A stretch of 64,000 nucleotides of DNA from Pseudomonadota bacterium (lineage in GTDB: Bacteria > Pseudomonadota > Alphaproteobacteria > Rhizobiales > Rhizobiaceae): the NCBI GenBank assembly GCA_023435335.1, contig JAEYRU010000246.1:12166-76165 (forward strand), in the 5' to 3' direction. Both the position numbers and the translations under genes were made by a program. The notes beneath the pieces were generated by a model that was not told the origin of the DNA, did not search any database, and saw only the letters and a program-made list of their open reading frames with translations. The first letter of the stretch is position 1, and the number at the start of each line of letters is the position of its first letter. Below are positions 1 to 8,341 of the stretch, piece after piece.

Positions 1-293
1 GGCTGCTGGGGCCGATCCTGTTCGTGGTGGTCGTGGTCGGGGGGCTCGGATCGCTCGGCGGGGCGCTTGCCGCGTCGCTGCTGATCGGCCTCGTCCAGAC
101 ATTCGCGGTCGCCTTCAACGTCTCGCTCGCCGATCTCTTCGGCCAGACGTCGGCCGCCGCCGTGCTTTCGGTATGGCTGAGCGACGTCTGGCGGGTGACC
201 GTGGCGCAGATCGCTCCGATCCTGCCCTATCTCCTGCTCGTCCTGATCCTGATCTTCCGACCGCGCGGCCTGATGGGGACCCGAGACACATGA
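1..293 (+). CDS. livH: Branched-chain amino acid-type ABC permease LivH, C-terminal end only
   Basis: Last 96 residues of an inner-membrane permease of the LivH family; the frame is open from base 3, so the gene starts before the window. The hydrophobic run VVGGLGSLGGALAASLLIG and the closing LRPRGLMG-like tail (here FRPRGLMGTRDT) match the final transmembrane segments of LivH-type permeases. The stop codon overlaps the livM start as ATGA, so the two are translationally coupled. The matching periplasmic binding protein (LivK type) is not in view and may lie upstream. The substrate cannot be read from the sequence: this family also carries amides, urea and aromatic acids. Confidence 0.85.
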   Translation, partial: LLGPILFVVVVVGGLGSLGGALAASLLIGLVQTFAVAFNVSLADLFGQTSAAAVLSVWLSDVWRVTVAQIAPILPYLLLVLILIFRPRGLMGTRDT

Positions 294-1579
294 CAATCGC
301 CGCCCCGAATTTGGACTACACGCGCAAGGGCCGATCCGGCCTCGTCGCCCGTTATGCGGTCTGGGTCGCGCTCGCCGCTGCCCTGCTGTTTCTGCCGCAC
401 ATATTCAGCTCGCGGCTCGCGCTCTCCACGATGAGCCTCATGGGCACGATGATCGTCTTCGCGCTGTCCTACAACATGCTGCTCGGACAGACGGGGCTGC
501 TTTCCTTCGGCCACGCAGTCTTCTTCGGCCTCGGCGGCTTCGTCACCGTGCATGTGCTCAACATGGCGAGCGCCGGCGGATGGCCTGTCCCCCTGCCGCT
601 CTACCCGCTGGTGGGGGGATTGGGCGGGCTGTTCTTCGGCGTGCTGTTCGGCTCGATCGCGACGAAGCGGGCCGGCACGGCTTTCGCGATGATCACCCTC
701 GGCATCGGTGAACTCGTGGTATCCAGCGCGCTGATCCTGCGGCGCTTCTTCGGCGGCGAAGAAGGCATCACCACCGATCGCACGGATGTGATGAGCTTCT
801 TCGGATACGGCTTCGGTCCTCAGATCCAGGTCTACTACCTGATAGCGGCTTGGTGTTTCATATCCATCGCGGCCATGTACGCGATCACATGCACCCCATT
901 CGGCCGCATCAGCAACGCCGTCCGCGACAACCCGCAGCGCACCGCCTTCATCGGCTACGATACGAGCATGGTGCGCTTCATCGCGTTCAGCCTGTCCGGC
1001 CTATTTGCAGGCATCGCGGGTGGGCTCTCGGCGATCAACTTCGAGATCATCAACGCCGCGCAGATGGGCGCCGTCGAATCCGGCTCGGTGATCCTTATGA
1101 CCTATATCGGGGGAGTGGGGAATTTCGCGGGGCCGATCATCGGCGCGATCCTGATCACGTGGCTGCAGCTCATGCTGAGCGACGCAACCCAGATATGGCC
1201 GCTCTATGTCGGGCTGCTGTTCATCGGCATGGTGATGTTCGCGCCGGGCGGCATCGCCGGCCTGATCGCCAAGCAGCAGCCATTGATCGCCGCCGGCTCG
1301 CTGCACCGCGTGATCCCGTACTACCTGCTCGCACTGGCGACGGGAGCGGTCGCGGTCGCCGGTATCAGCATCCTCATAGAGACAAGTCATCAGTTCTCGA
1401 TGCGGGCCGCCTACGGCCCCGAGCTTACGCTCTACTATATGCGGTTCAGCGCCGTGTCGCCTGCACCCTGGCTCACGGGCGTGGCGCTGGCAGTTGCCGG
1501 CGGCTGGCTCTTCCTGCGTGCATCGCGGCTCGCCCGCGCTGCCTATGACGAGGCACTAGCCCGCGGGAGGTCGGCATGA
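290..1579 (+). CDS. livM: Branched-chain amino acid-type ABC permease LivM
   Basis: A 429-residue inner-membrane permease that pairs with LivH to form the channel. The start chosen is the ATG overlapping the livH stop (ATGA). An open frame reaches further upstream, but it lies inside livH and is not needed. Family signs are the early segment with YNMLLGQTGLLSFGHAVFFG (about residues 58-77) and the GGVGNFAGPIIGA loop, which is the usual LivM ATPase-coupling region (GG.GT..GP..GA). After the usual end there is an extra hydrophobic C-terminal stretch of roughly 80 residues (YYLLALATGAVAVAGI onward), longer than most LivM proteins. The stop overlaps livG as ATGA. Confidence 0.9.
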   Translation: MTIAAPNLDYTRKGRSGLVARYAVWVALAAALLFLPHIFSSRLALSTMSLMGTMIVFALSYNMLLGQTGLLSFGHAVFFGLGGFVTVHVLNMASAGGWPVPLPLYPLVGGLGGLFFGVLFGSIATKRAGTAFAMITLGIGELVVSSALILRRFFGGEEGITTDRTDVMSFFGYGFGPQIQVYYLIAAWCFISIAAMYAITCTPFGRISNAVRDNPQRTAFIGYDTSMVRFIAFSLSGLFAGIAGGLSAINFEIINAAQMGAVESGSVILMTYIGGVGNFAGPIIGAILITWLQLMLSDATQIWPLYVGLLFIGMVMFAPGGIAGLIAKQQPLIAAGSLHRVIPYYLLALATGAVAVAGISILIETSHQFSMRAAYGPELTLYYMRFSAVSPAPWLTGVALAVAGGWLFLRASRLARAAYDEALARGRSA

Positions 1580-2340
1580 ACGGCTTCCCCGACGCCCCGG
1601 TGCTCGAGCTCGCCGGACTGCGCAAGAGCTTCGGGCGTATGGAGATCATCCGCGGCGTCGACCTCGCTGTGCGGGACGGCGAGCGGCACGCGATAATCGG
1701 ACCCAACGGCGCCGGCAAGTCGACGTTGTTTCACCTGATCAGCGGGCATTTGCAGCCCAGCTCCGGCTCCATACGCCTGCGCGGCGAGAGCATCGCGGGC
1801 ATGGCGCCGCAGCTCATCAACCGGCGCGGACTGTCGCGCAGCTTCCAGGTGACGAACATCTTTCCACGGCTGAGCGTATGGGAGAATGTGCGCTGCGCCA
1901 CGCTCTGGGCGCTGGGATACCGATACTCCTTCTGGCGCGATGTTGAGCGTCTCGACGATGTGCGACAGCGCGCCGAGGAGATCCTGAGAGAGATCGACCT
2001 GCTCGACCGCTGGCGGACGCCCGCGGGCGTCCTGACCTATGGTGAGCAACGCGCGCTTGAGATAGGCCTCACGATAGCAGGCAACGCCAACGTGCTGCTG
2101 CTCGATGAGCCGACCGCCGGGATGAGCCACGCCGAGACCGAACGCGTCGTGGCGCTGATCCGCAAGGTCAGCGAGAAACGAACCCTGCTGATGATCGAAC
2201 ACGACATGCGGGTGGTTTTCGACCTTGCCGACCGCATCTCGGTTCTCGTCTACGGGCAGGTCATCGCCTCCGACACGCCGGCGCGCATCAAGGCGAATTC
2301 CGCCGTGCAGCAAGCCTATCTGGGGACGGAGGCAGCCTGA
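1576..2340 (+). CDS. livG: Branched-chain amino acid-type ABC ATPase LivG
   Basis: A 254-residue cytoplasmic ATPase that energises the LivHM channel. Visible motifs: Walker A GPNGAGKST (about residues 41-49), a Q-loop after GLSRSFQVTNIFPRLSVWEN, an ABC signature of the LivG type reading LTYGEQRALEIG, Walker B LLLDEPTAGM, and the H-loop IEHDM. The length is normal for LivG. It is coupled by short overlaps to livM upstream (ATGA) and livF downstream (TGATG), which places it in one transcript with both. Confidence 0.93.
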   Translation: MNGFPDAPVLELAGLRKSFGRMEIIRGVDLAVRDGERHAIIGPNGAGKSTLFHLISGHLQPSSGSIRLRGESIAGMAPQLINRRGLSRSFQVTNIFPRLSVWENVRCATLWALGYRYSFWRDVERLDDVRQRAEEILREIDLLDRWRTPAGVLTYGEQRALEIGLTIAGNANVLLLDEPTAGMSHAETERVVALIRKVSEKRTLLMIEHDMRVVFDLADRISVLVYGQVIASDTPARIKANSAVQQAYLGTEAA

Positions 2341-3035
2341 TGCTCCGGGTACGGGACCTGCACGCCTATTACGGCAAGAGTCACATCCTCCAGGGCGTCG
2401 ACGTGGATGTCGGCGAGAACGAGATTGTCAGCATTCTCGGGCGCAACGGCGTAGGTCGCTCGACAACGCTCAAGGCGATCATGGGCGACCCGCAGCCGAC
2501 CGGAGAGATCACCTTCCGCGGCGCCCCGGTTGCCGGCCGGAAGCCCCACGAGATCGCCCATATGGGGCTGGGCTTCGTGCCGGAAGAGCGTGCCATCTTC
2601 CCCACGCTCACGGTGGAACAGAACCTGCTGCTGGGCATCAAGAGCCGCCAGACAGGCGGGCGCTGGGGTCTGGACGAGACCTGGCAGCTTTTCCCGCAAC
2701 TCAAGGAGCGGGCCGACGCGCCAGGCGGCGCCCTGTCCGGCGGCGAGCAGCAGATGCTGACCATCTGCCGGACGCTCATGGGCAACCCCGACCTGATCAT
2801 GATCGACGAACCCACGGAGGGTCTTGCCCCGCAGATGGTGGAGCGGGTCGGCGAACTGCTGCAGGAGATCGCGCGCCGCGGCATCTCCATCCTGCTGGTG
2901 GAACAGCGCCTGGTGATCGCCATGCGCATCTCCCACCGGGTGTACGTCATGGGCCACGGGCGGATCGTCTTCGAAGGCACCCCTGCGGAACTGCTCGCCA
3001 ACGAGGCGGTCCGGCGCGAGTGGTTGGAAGTGTAG
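2340..3035 (+). CDS. livF: Branched-chain amino acid-type ABC ATPase LivF (Arg in Walker A)
   Basis: A 231-residue second ATPase of the Liv-type importer. The signature LSGGEQQMLTICRTL, Walker B LIMIDEPTEGL and the H-loop VEQRL are all intact. The Walker A loop reads GRNGVGRST, so the lysine that normally contacts the beta and gamma phosphates is Arg40. The base sequence there (ggt cgc tcg) shows no sign of a frame error. Similar Arg variants may exist in some LivF lineages; I recall such sequences but cannot check. If livF hydrolyses ATP poorly, LivG would carry the activity. The start overlaps the livG stop. Confidence 0.9.
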   Translation: MLRVRDLHAYYGKSHILQGVDVDVGENEIVSILGRNGVGRSTTLKAIMGDPQPTGEITFRGAPVAGRKPHEIAHMGLGFVPEERAIFPTLTVEQNLLLGIKSRQTGGRWGLDETWQLFPQLKERADAPGGALSGGEQQMLTICRTLMGNPDLIMIDEPTEGLAPQMVERVGELLQEIARRGISILLVEQRLVIAMRISHRVYVMGHGRIVFEGTPAELLANEAVRREWLEV

Positions 3036-3042
3036 GCATGCC

Positions 3043-4074
3043 ATGACCACGACACAGGGCGTCGCGCAAACGGGTCGGGCAGGGCGGATGTGGACGCGGG
3101 GCGGGGGCACCAACATGCTGACGCGGGTTGTCGCACTGGCCGCGCTGGTGCTCGCCGTGGTGTTTTCGCTGGCCATTGACGGCTTCGCCACATGGGGCAA
3201 CTTGCGGGTGGTCCTGTCGAACTCCGCGTCCCTCGCCATCCTCAGCTGCGGCATGGCGGTGGTCATCATCTCGCGGGGACTGGATCTGTCCCTCATTGCC
3301 CAGATGATCGTGGGCGCCACCATATTCGGCATCCTGATCAGCTCGGGGGTAAGCGCCCCGCTGGCGCTGCTCGTAGCTGTCGCGGCCATGGTCGTGACCG
3401 GTCTGCTGAACGCCTGGCTGATCGCCTATGTCGAGATTCCGGCGATGCTCGCCACGCTTGCATCGTCCATGTTCATGGTGGGGCTGATGCGGTTCGCCAT
3501 CCTGCGCGGCGAATATCTGCTGCTGTTGCCCAAGTCGAACACCACCGTGGCGTTTCTCGCAGGGAACATCGGTCCCGGATTGTCTGTACCTGTGCTGCTG
3601 ATGACGGCGACGCTGGCGGCGACCTGGTTCCTGCTCAGCCGCACGACCGCCGGGCGCGTCATCTACGCGATGGGCGACAATTTCCAGGCGGCGCGGCTCT
3701 CCGGGCTGCCGGTGCGGACGACCACGATCGTGGTCTATGTTTTCGCCGCGGTCACCGCCCTGGTGGCGGGACTGATCATGGCGGCGGCCAGCGGCGCGGT
3801 CGATTTCCGCACGGTCACCAACGGCACTCTGCTCTTCGACGTCATCCTCATCGTCGTGCTGGGCGGCATCCCGCTGCGCGGCGGGCGCGGCGGCGTGCTC
3901 AACATTCTCGTCGGCGTGGCGCTGATCGCGATCCTGCGCAACGGCATGACGCTGATGAACTTCACGACGCAGACGCAGGACATGCTCAAGGGGCTGGTCC
4001 TGCTCACAGCGATCGTCACCGACAATTACCTCAATCCCAGGGACGCGGAAACGGACACCGTAGGCGATCTCTGA
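3043..4074 (+). CDS. CUT2 (ribose-type) sugar ABC transporter permease
   Basis: An RbsC-family inner-membrane permease of 343 residues. The family fingerprint is the early SCGMAVVIISRGLDLSL block (usual form ...G..vvi..GgiDLSvG) and the later GDNFQAARLSGLPV, followed by GGIPLRGGRGG, the ATPase-coupling loop. The start is uncertain. The ATG at 3043 has only a weak ribosome site and is followed by about 20 polar residues; an ATG at 3115, just before the first hydrophobic segment, is an alternative. It lies 7 bp after livF and 28 bp before a CUT2 binding protein, so the liv and CUT2 genes read as one operon. This is probably one half of a heterodimeric channel whose other half is the fused permease at 5169-7301. 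Confidence 0.87.
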   Translation: MTTTQGVAQTGRAGRMWTRGGGTNMLTRVVALAALVLAVVFSLAIDGFATWGNLRVVLSNSASLAILSCGMAVVIISRGLDLSLIAQMIVGATIFGILISSGVSAPLALLVAVAAMVVTGLLNAWLIAYVEIPAMLATLASSMFMVGLMRFAILRGEYLLLLPKSNTTVAFLAGNIGPGLSVPVLLMTATLAATWFLLSRTTAGRVIYAMGDNFQAARLSGLPVRTTTIVVYVFAAVTALVAGLIMAAASGAVDFRTVTNGTLLFDVILIVVLGGIPLRGGRGGVLNILVGVALIAILRNGMTLMNFTTQTQDMLKGLVLLTAIVTDNYLNPRDAETDTVGDL

Positions 4075-4102
4075 CGATGCAGTGGCAACTTAGGAGGAAA
4101 GC

Positions 4103-5092
4103 ATGTTCTACGAAATGGCAGGTACTTTGAGGAAAGCCGTCGCGGGCGCGATCATCGGGTCCTGCGTTCTGGCGGGAGCCGCCGGAGGGGCGCAGGCGGA
4201 AAGCAACATCGCCGGCAAGAAGGTGATCTTCGTGCCGATCTCCATGGGGATTTCCCTCACCGAGGGGTGGGCACGGCGCATGCGCGAGCACGCCGACATC
4301 TATGGCTATTCGTTCGACGTCCGCGACGCGGCCTTCAATACGGGTGTCATGTCCGAACTGCTCGCCAAGGCCATCAGCGACAAGCCTGACGTGCTCGTGG
4401 TTCACAATCCGACCGTGCAGCTGCTCGCCCGCCAGATCCGACAGGCGGAAGCAGAAGGTATCAAGGTCCTGCAGATCAACCTCCAGTCCAACCAGCCCTC
4501 GACGGCGTTCGTGGGCGCCAACTGGGAGCGTATCGGCCGCGAGATCGCGGAGGATATCGTGAAGGAATGCGGGGCGGGATCCGGCAAGTCGGGCAAGGTG
4601 GCGATCATTCCGGGGCAGCTTACCGCCGCCGACAGCGTCATGATGAACGATGCCGCGTTCAAGGTGTTCGAGGCGCACAAGGAGATCGAGGTCGTCTCCA
4701 ACCAGGCCTCCGACTGGGAGCCCGAGAAGGCTCGCCAGATCACAGCGACCGTGCTTCAGCAGCATCCCGACCTCTGCGCCATCTTCGGCCACTGGGACGT
4801 GCACACGATGGGCGCCGGCAATGCCGTGAAGGACGCGGGCAAGGCTGACGACGTACTGGTGTATTCGACGGGCGGCGGCGACGACGTGGCCTGCAAGGCC
4901 ATCGAGGACGGCGTCCAGGATCGCATCTGGAGCTACGACGCCGACGGTCAGGGCCGGGACGCCGGAACCATGATCGACCTTCTGCTTCAGGGCGCGGCGG
5001 CAGCCGACGGATCAATGCTCATCGTTGAATCCCCGATGAAGATCATCACGGCGGGCGACGGATACGACGCGTCGCTCTGCTGGAAGATGTAG
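4103..5092 (+). CDS. CUT2-type periplasmic sugar-binding protein
   Basis: A 329-residue solute-binding protein of the RbsB/periplasmic-binding-like I fold. The signal peptide comprises residues 1 to about 32 (positively charged start, hydrophobic AVAGAIIGSCVLAGAAGG, cleavage near AQA-ES). The mature domain follows the family pattern: beta-strand KVIFVPISM, then SDKPDVLVVHNPTV and GIKVLQINL, and a hinge with AGTMIDLLLQG. A strong ribosome site (aggagg, 4092-4097) supports the start. A GC-rich hairpin follows the stop and may stabilise the upstream message, as is common for the abundantly needed binding protein. The ligand is not deducible; because the operon encodes lactonase-like propellers, a sugar or sugar lactone is a reasonable guess. 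Confidence 0.88.
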   Translation: MFYEMAGTLRKAVAGAIIGSCVLAGAAGGAQAESNIAGKKVIFVPISMGISLTEGWARRMREHADIYGYSFDVRDAAFNTGVMSELLAKAISDKPDVLVVHNPTVQLLARQIRQAEAEGIKVLQINLQSNQPSTAFVGANWERIGREIAEDIVKECGAGSGKSGKVAIIPGQLTAADSVMMNDAAFKVFEAHKEIEVVSNQASDWEPEKARQITATVLQQHPDLCAIFGHWDVHTMGAGNAVKDAGKADDVLVYSTGGGDDVACKAIEDGVQDRIWSYDADGQGRDAGTMIDLLLQGAAAADGSMLIVESPMKIITAGDGYDASLCWKM

Positions 5093-5120
5093 GACCGGCT
5101 CGACCGCACGCCGGACTTTC

Positions 5121-5144
5121 GGCGGGGCTCCCCGGAGCCCCGCC
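5121..5144 (+). other. Intercistronic hairpin after the CUT2 binding-protein gene
   Basis: A perfect 11-bp inverted repeat (GGCGGGGCTCC / GGAGCCCCGCC) with a 2-base centre lies 28 bp after the binding-protein stop and 24 bp before the next start. No U-run follows, so it looks less like a full terminator than a 3'-end-stabilising or attenuating structure that would let the binding protein outnumber the membrane parts. Confidence 0.6.
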
Positions 5145-5168
5145 TGTTCGTACCAGTGGAACGCCCAG

Positions 5169-7301
5169 ATGGCCGCCGATTTCGATATTTCCAGCCTGCC
5201 AAGGCAACCCGTGCCGCGGGTCGTCGTCTCGCCGCGCCGCATCGTCTCCGACGTGCTTTCCAAAGGCTGGATCGAGAGCCTGATCCCGTTCGTTGCCCTG
5301 GTCTGCGTGGTGGGCGGGATCCTGATCTCCATCGACGGCTACTTCGCGGCTTCAAATCTGCGCAACCTGGCGCAGTATGCGAGCGACGGGGGCCTGGTCG
5401 TACTTGCGCTGCTGATCGTGGTCGCTGTCGGCGGCATCGACCTCTCGGTTGGCTCCAACTTCGCGATGTCCGCCTTCGTGGCGCTTTTCTGCTTCCATAT
5501 CCTGGAGCTGCCGGTGCCCGCCGTGCTGGTACTGACGCTCGCGGCCGGGGCGGGAATCGGCATAGTTAACGGCACGATTGCCGGCCTGCTGGGGTGCGGC
5601 GCTTTGCTGACCACGCTCGGCACGATGATCACCGCACGCGGCCTCTACACGCTCGCCTCGCAATCGCGGCTGGTCGAGATATCGAGTTCAGCGCGGCTGG
5701 ACGATCTGTGGGACTGGATCGGCTTCGAGAAGGTGCTGACGCTTCCGGTAGGGTTCTGGGCCCTGGTCGTTGTCGCAGCGCTGGTGCTAGTGATGTTCCG
5801 GCAGACGAGGTTCGGCTGGCATATCCTGGCGGTCGGAGGTAACCGCAAGGCCGCCCGCCATGGCGGCATTCGCGTGCGCTCCACCATCTTCCTGGCCTAT
5901 ACGCTGGCCGGCCTGATCGTGGGCTTCGCCGGTTTCCTCTTCGCCGCCCGGCAGAACAGTGTCGGTTCCGATACCGGCATCGGAATGGAGTTCTTCGTGC
6001 TGACGGCGCTGGTGGTCGGGCTCGGCGGCTTTGTGCCGGGCCGCGGCGTCGTGGTCTCGGTGCTCATCGGCTTCGCGACCATCTACCTGCTGAACAACGC
6101 CATGATCAACGCGGGCTTCCGCGGCGACTTCGTCCAACTCTCGATGGGCGCCATCATCATCCTTATTCTGGCGATGGACGTGAAGTTCCGGAAGAACCGC
6201 CATCGGCTGCTGGCGTCGACATATCTCGATCCGGTGGCGTTCGACGCCGGTCCCGTCCGCGGCATGCACGGGCTGATGCCCGACGAGATCGCGCCGAAAC
6301 TGAGGGGCGCCGACATACTGGTAGCGGGGCAGATCGATGGTCCCGAGGACGTGCTCCTCGACGCGCAGGGGAACATCTATTGCGGCAGCCGCGACGGCTA
6401 TATCTACCGCATCGCCGCGCCCGATCATGCGAAGGCGCAGGTGCTGGTCAAGGTCGGCGGGCGCCCGCTGGGCCTCGCTTTCGACCGCGAGGGGCGCATC
6501 GTCACCTGCGTGGCCGGCATGGGACTGGTCCGCGTCAGCATGGACGGCAAGGTCGAACTGCTGACCGACCAGACCGAGCGCAGCCTTTTCAGCGTGCAGG
6601 ACGACACCCCGATCCGCATGGCCGACGACCTGGACATCGCAGCGGATGGCAAAATCTACTTCACCGACGCAACCAAGCGCTATGACATCGAGAACTGGGG
6701 CCTGGACCTGCTTGAGGGGCGGCCCAACGGCCGATTGCTCTCGTTCGATCCGGCTACCGGAAAGACGCGCACCGTTTGCGACAATCTGCGTTTCCCGAAC
6801 GGGGTCTGCCTAACGCACGACGGGAGGCACCTGCTGGTCGCGAGCACCTGGGAGTGCTCGATCCTGATATTTGACCTGGAAAGGCTTTCCGACGGGCCGC
6901 GGGTATTCCTCTCCGGGCTTCCGGGCTATCCCGACAATGTGAACCGCGCATCGGACGGGGGCTATTGGGTGGCGCTGGCCGGCATGCGCAATCCCGTGTT
7001 CGATCAGGCGATGCGCCATCCCGGCCTGCGCCGGCGTATGACAAAGAAGGTTCCCCCGACCAATTGGCTCTTCGGCAATCTGAACATCGGCGGCGTGCTC
7101 AAGATCGACGGCAGCGGTAAGATCGTGGATGCCCTGTGGGATGCGCCGGACGGTCCGCTCTACATGATCACGTCCATGCGGGAGCACGAGGGCTGGCTTT
7201 ATCTGGGCGGGGTCACCAACGACAAGATCGGCCGGCTACGGCTGGAGGGCGCTGACCGAAGCTGGCGCGGGCCGGAAAGCTATTGGGGGAGAACGGAATG
7301 A
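5169..7301 (+). CDS. CUT2 permease fused to an SMP-30/strictosidine synthase-like beta-propeller
   Basis: A 710-residue two-part protein. Residues about 30-345 are an RbsC-type permease: VVALLIVVAVGGIDLSVG-like block near 77-95, GGNRKAARHGGI near 223-234, and a GLGGFVPGRGVVV coupling loop near 284-296. Residues about 380-705 form a six-bladed propeller of the SMP-30/APMAP/strictosidine synthase type, with repeats GPEDVLLDAQGNIYCGSRDG, FPNGVCLTHDGRHLLVAST and PGYPDNVNRASDGGYWVAL; the last two carry the Asn and Asp typical of the metal or active-site ring. Many members hydrolyse lactones or esters. No stop or frame break separates the parts, and the linker (345-380) is short and charged. By permease topology the propeller should lie in the cytoplasm. 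It overlaps the next propeller gene as ATGA. Confidence 0.85.
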   Translation: MAADFDISSLPRQPVPRVVVSPRRIVSDVLSKGWIESLIPFVALVCVVGGILISIDGYFAASNLRNLAQYASDGGLVVLALLIVVAVGGIDLSVGSNFAMSAFVALFCFHILELPVPAVLVLTLAAGAGIGIVNGTIAGLLGCGALLTTLGTMITARGLYTLASQSRLVEISSSARLDDLWDWIGFEKVLTLPVGFWALVVVAALVLVMFRQTRFGWHILAVGGNRKAARHGGIRVRSTIFLAYTLAGLIVGFAGFLFAARQNSVGSDTGIGMEFFVLTALVVGLGGFVPGRGVVVSVLIGFATIYLLNNAMINAGFRGDFVQLSMGAIIILILAMDVKFRKNRHRLLASTYLDPVAFDAGPVRGMHGLMPDEIAPKLRGADILVAGQIDGPEDVLLDAQGNIYCGSRDGYIYRIAAPDHAKAQVLVKVGGRPLGLAFDREGRIVTCVAGMGLVRVSMDGKVELLTDQTERSLFSVQDDTPIRMADDLDIAADGKIYFTDATKRYDIENWGLDLLEGRPNGRLLSFDPATGKTRTVCDNLRFPNGVCLTHDGRHLLVASTWECSILIFDLERLSDGPRVFLSGLPGYPDNVNRASDGGYWVALAGMRNPVFDQAMRHPGLRRRMTKKVPPTNWLFGNLNIGGVLKIDGSGKIVDALWDAPDGPLYMITSMREHEGWLYLGGVTNDKIGRLRLEGADRSWRGPESYWGRTE

Positions 7302-8341
7302 TACCGTTCCTCAGCTCACGCCGGCTGGCCAGGCCGGCCATGACGCTGGAAGGCGTGCTGGGCCCCAACAGCCGGCTAGACGAGGCCGCAGGCATGCCGG
7401 TGGATGGGCCGGACGCGCTCGCCGTGGCAACCGATGGGCGGCTGCTCTTCAGTGCCGGAAGCCGGGTGCTGGTGCTCTCCGCGTGGGGAGGCGAGGCCTT
7501 CCCATGGGCCACATTAGACGCCGCTGTCACCGCCTTGTGCACCAGCGCCGCCGGTCTCGTTGCAGTTGGCCTGGAAGGCGGGCGCATCTCGGTGCTGGAC
7601 GGCTCGGCGCGCCGGCTCGACGGCTGGTCGCTGCCGGCGGGACGAGCGCGCTCCGTGGTCGATTGCGTCTTCCGCTCGGAGGACGAACTCCTGCTTCTGG
7701 ATTGCGGCTACGGGGCGGAGGAGAACGTGCTGGCGATCGCTCCGTGGGACGACGAGGCGCGCGGGCAGTTGCTCGCGCTGCGCCGGTCTGGAGTCGCCGA
7801 AGTGGTTGCTTCCGGCCTTCACTGCCCGCTGGGCGTCTGCCTCGACGCAGAAGGCGAGACGCTCGTTTCGCTGATGGAGCGTGCCAGCATCGTCGACGCC
7901 ACGGGGCGGATGCTGCAGGGTGGCTATCCGGGATACATCGGACGCCTGCGCGCCGCCCCCACCGGGTTCGTCCTGGCCTGTCCGGGACGACGTGACCCGT
8001 TGATCGATTTCCTGAAGACTGAGCGGCGCTTCGTCGAAGAGATGAAGGCGAAGATCGCGCCGCACTTCTGGATCGCGCCGCGCGCAAACCCGGAGTTCAG
8101 CCACGATTTCCCGATCGAACTAGGCGCTACGCGGCTGTTCGGCGACGTGAAACCGTGGGCCCCGTCCTTCTCCTACGGCCTGCTTATCGAAGCGGCATCG
8201 AACCTGATGCCGACAGGTTCCTGGCAGTCGCGAGCCGACGGCCGCCGGCATGCGATCTGCGATGCCGCGCTCTGGAACGGCGAACTGATCGCGGTGAGCA
8301 AGGGGAGCGGTGAAATACTGAACCTTGGAGCAGTAGCATGA
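7298..8341 (+). CDS. SMP-30/strictosidine synthase-like propeller protein
   Basis: A 347-residue soluble protein without a signal peptide, related in layout to the propeller half of the preceding fusion. Shared points are the opening GVLGPNSRLDEAAGMPVDGPDAL, the block HCPLGVCLDAEGETLVS (compare FPNGVCLTHDG in the fusion), GGYPGYIGRLRAAPTGFVLA, a FL..ERRFVEEMK segment in the place of the fusion's MRHPGLRRRM region, and the closing Gly-rich strand. The ATG at 7298 overlaps the previous stop (ATGA) and has ggggagaa upstream, so it is preferred to a TTG at 7283. Several propeller consensus residues are weaker than in the fusion, so it may be a regulator or partner rather than an enzyme. A lactonase role on the imported solute is inference. 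Confidence 0.72.
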   Translation: MIPFLSSRRLARPAMTLEGVLGPNSRLDEAAGMPVDGPDALAVATDGRLLFSAGSRVLVLSAWGGEAFPWATLDAAVTALCTSAAGLVAVGLEGGRISVLDGSARRLDGWSLPAGRARSVVDCVFRSEDELLLLDCGYGAEENVLAIAPWDDEARGQLLALRRSGVAEVVASGLHCPLGVCLDAEGETLVSLMERASIVDATGRMLQGGYPGYIGRLRAAPTGFVLACPGRRDPLIDFLKTERRFVEEMKAKIAPHFWIAPRANPEFSHDFPIELGATRLFGDVKPWAPSFSYGLLIEAASNLMPTGSWQSRADGRRHAICDAALWNGELIAVSKGSGEILNLGAVA

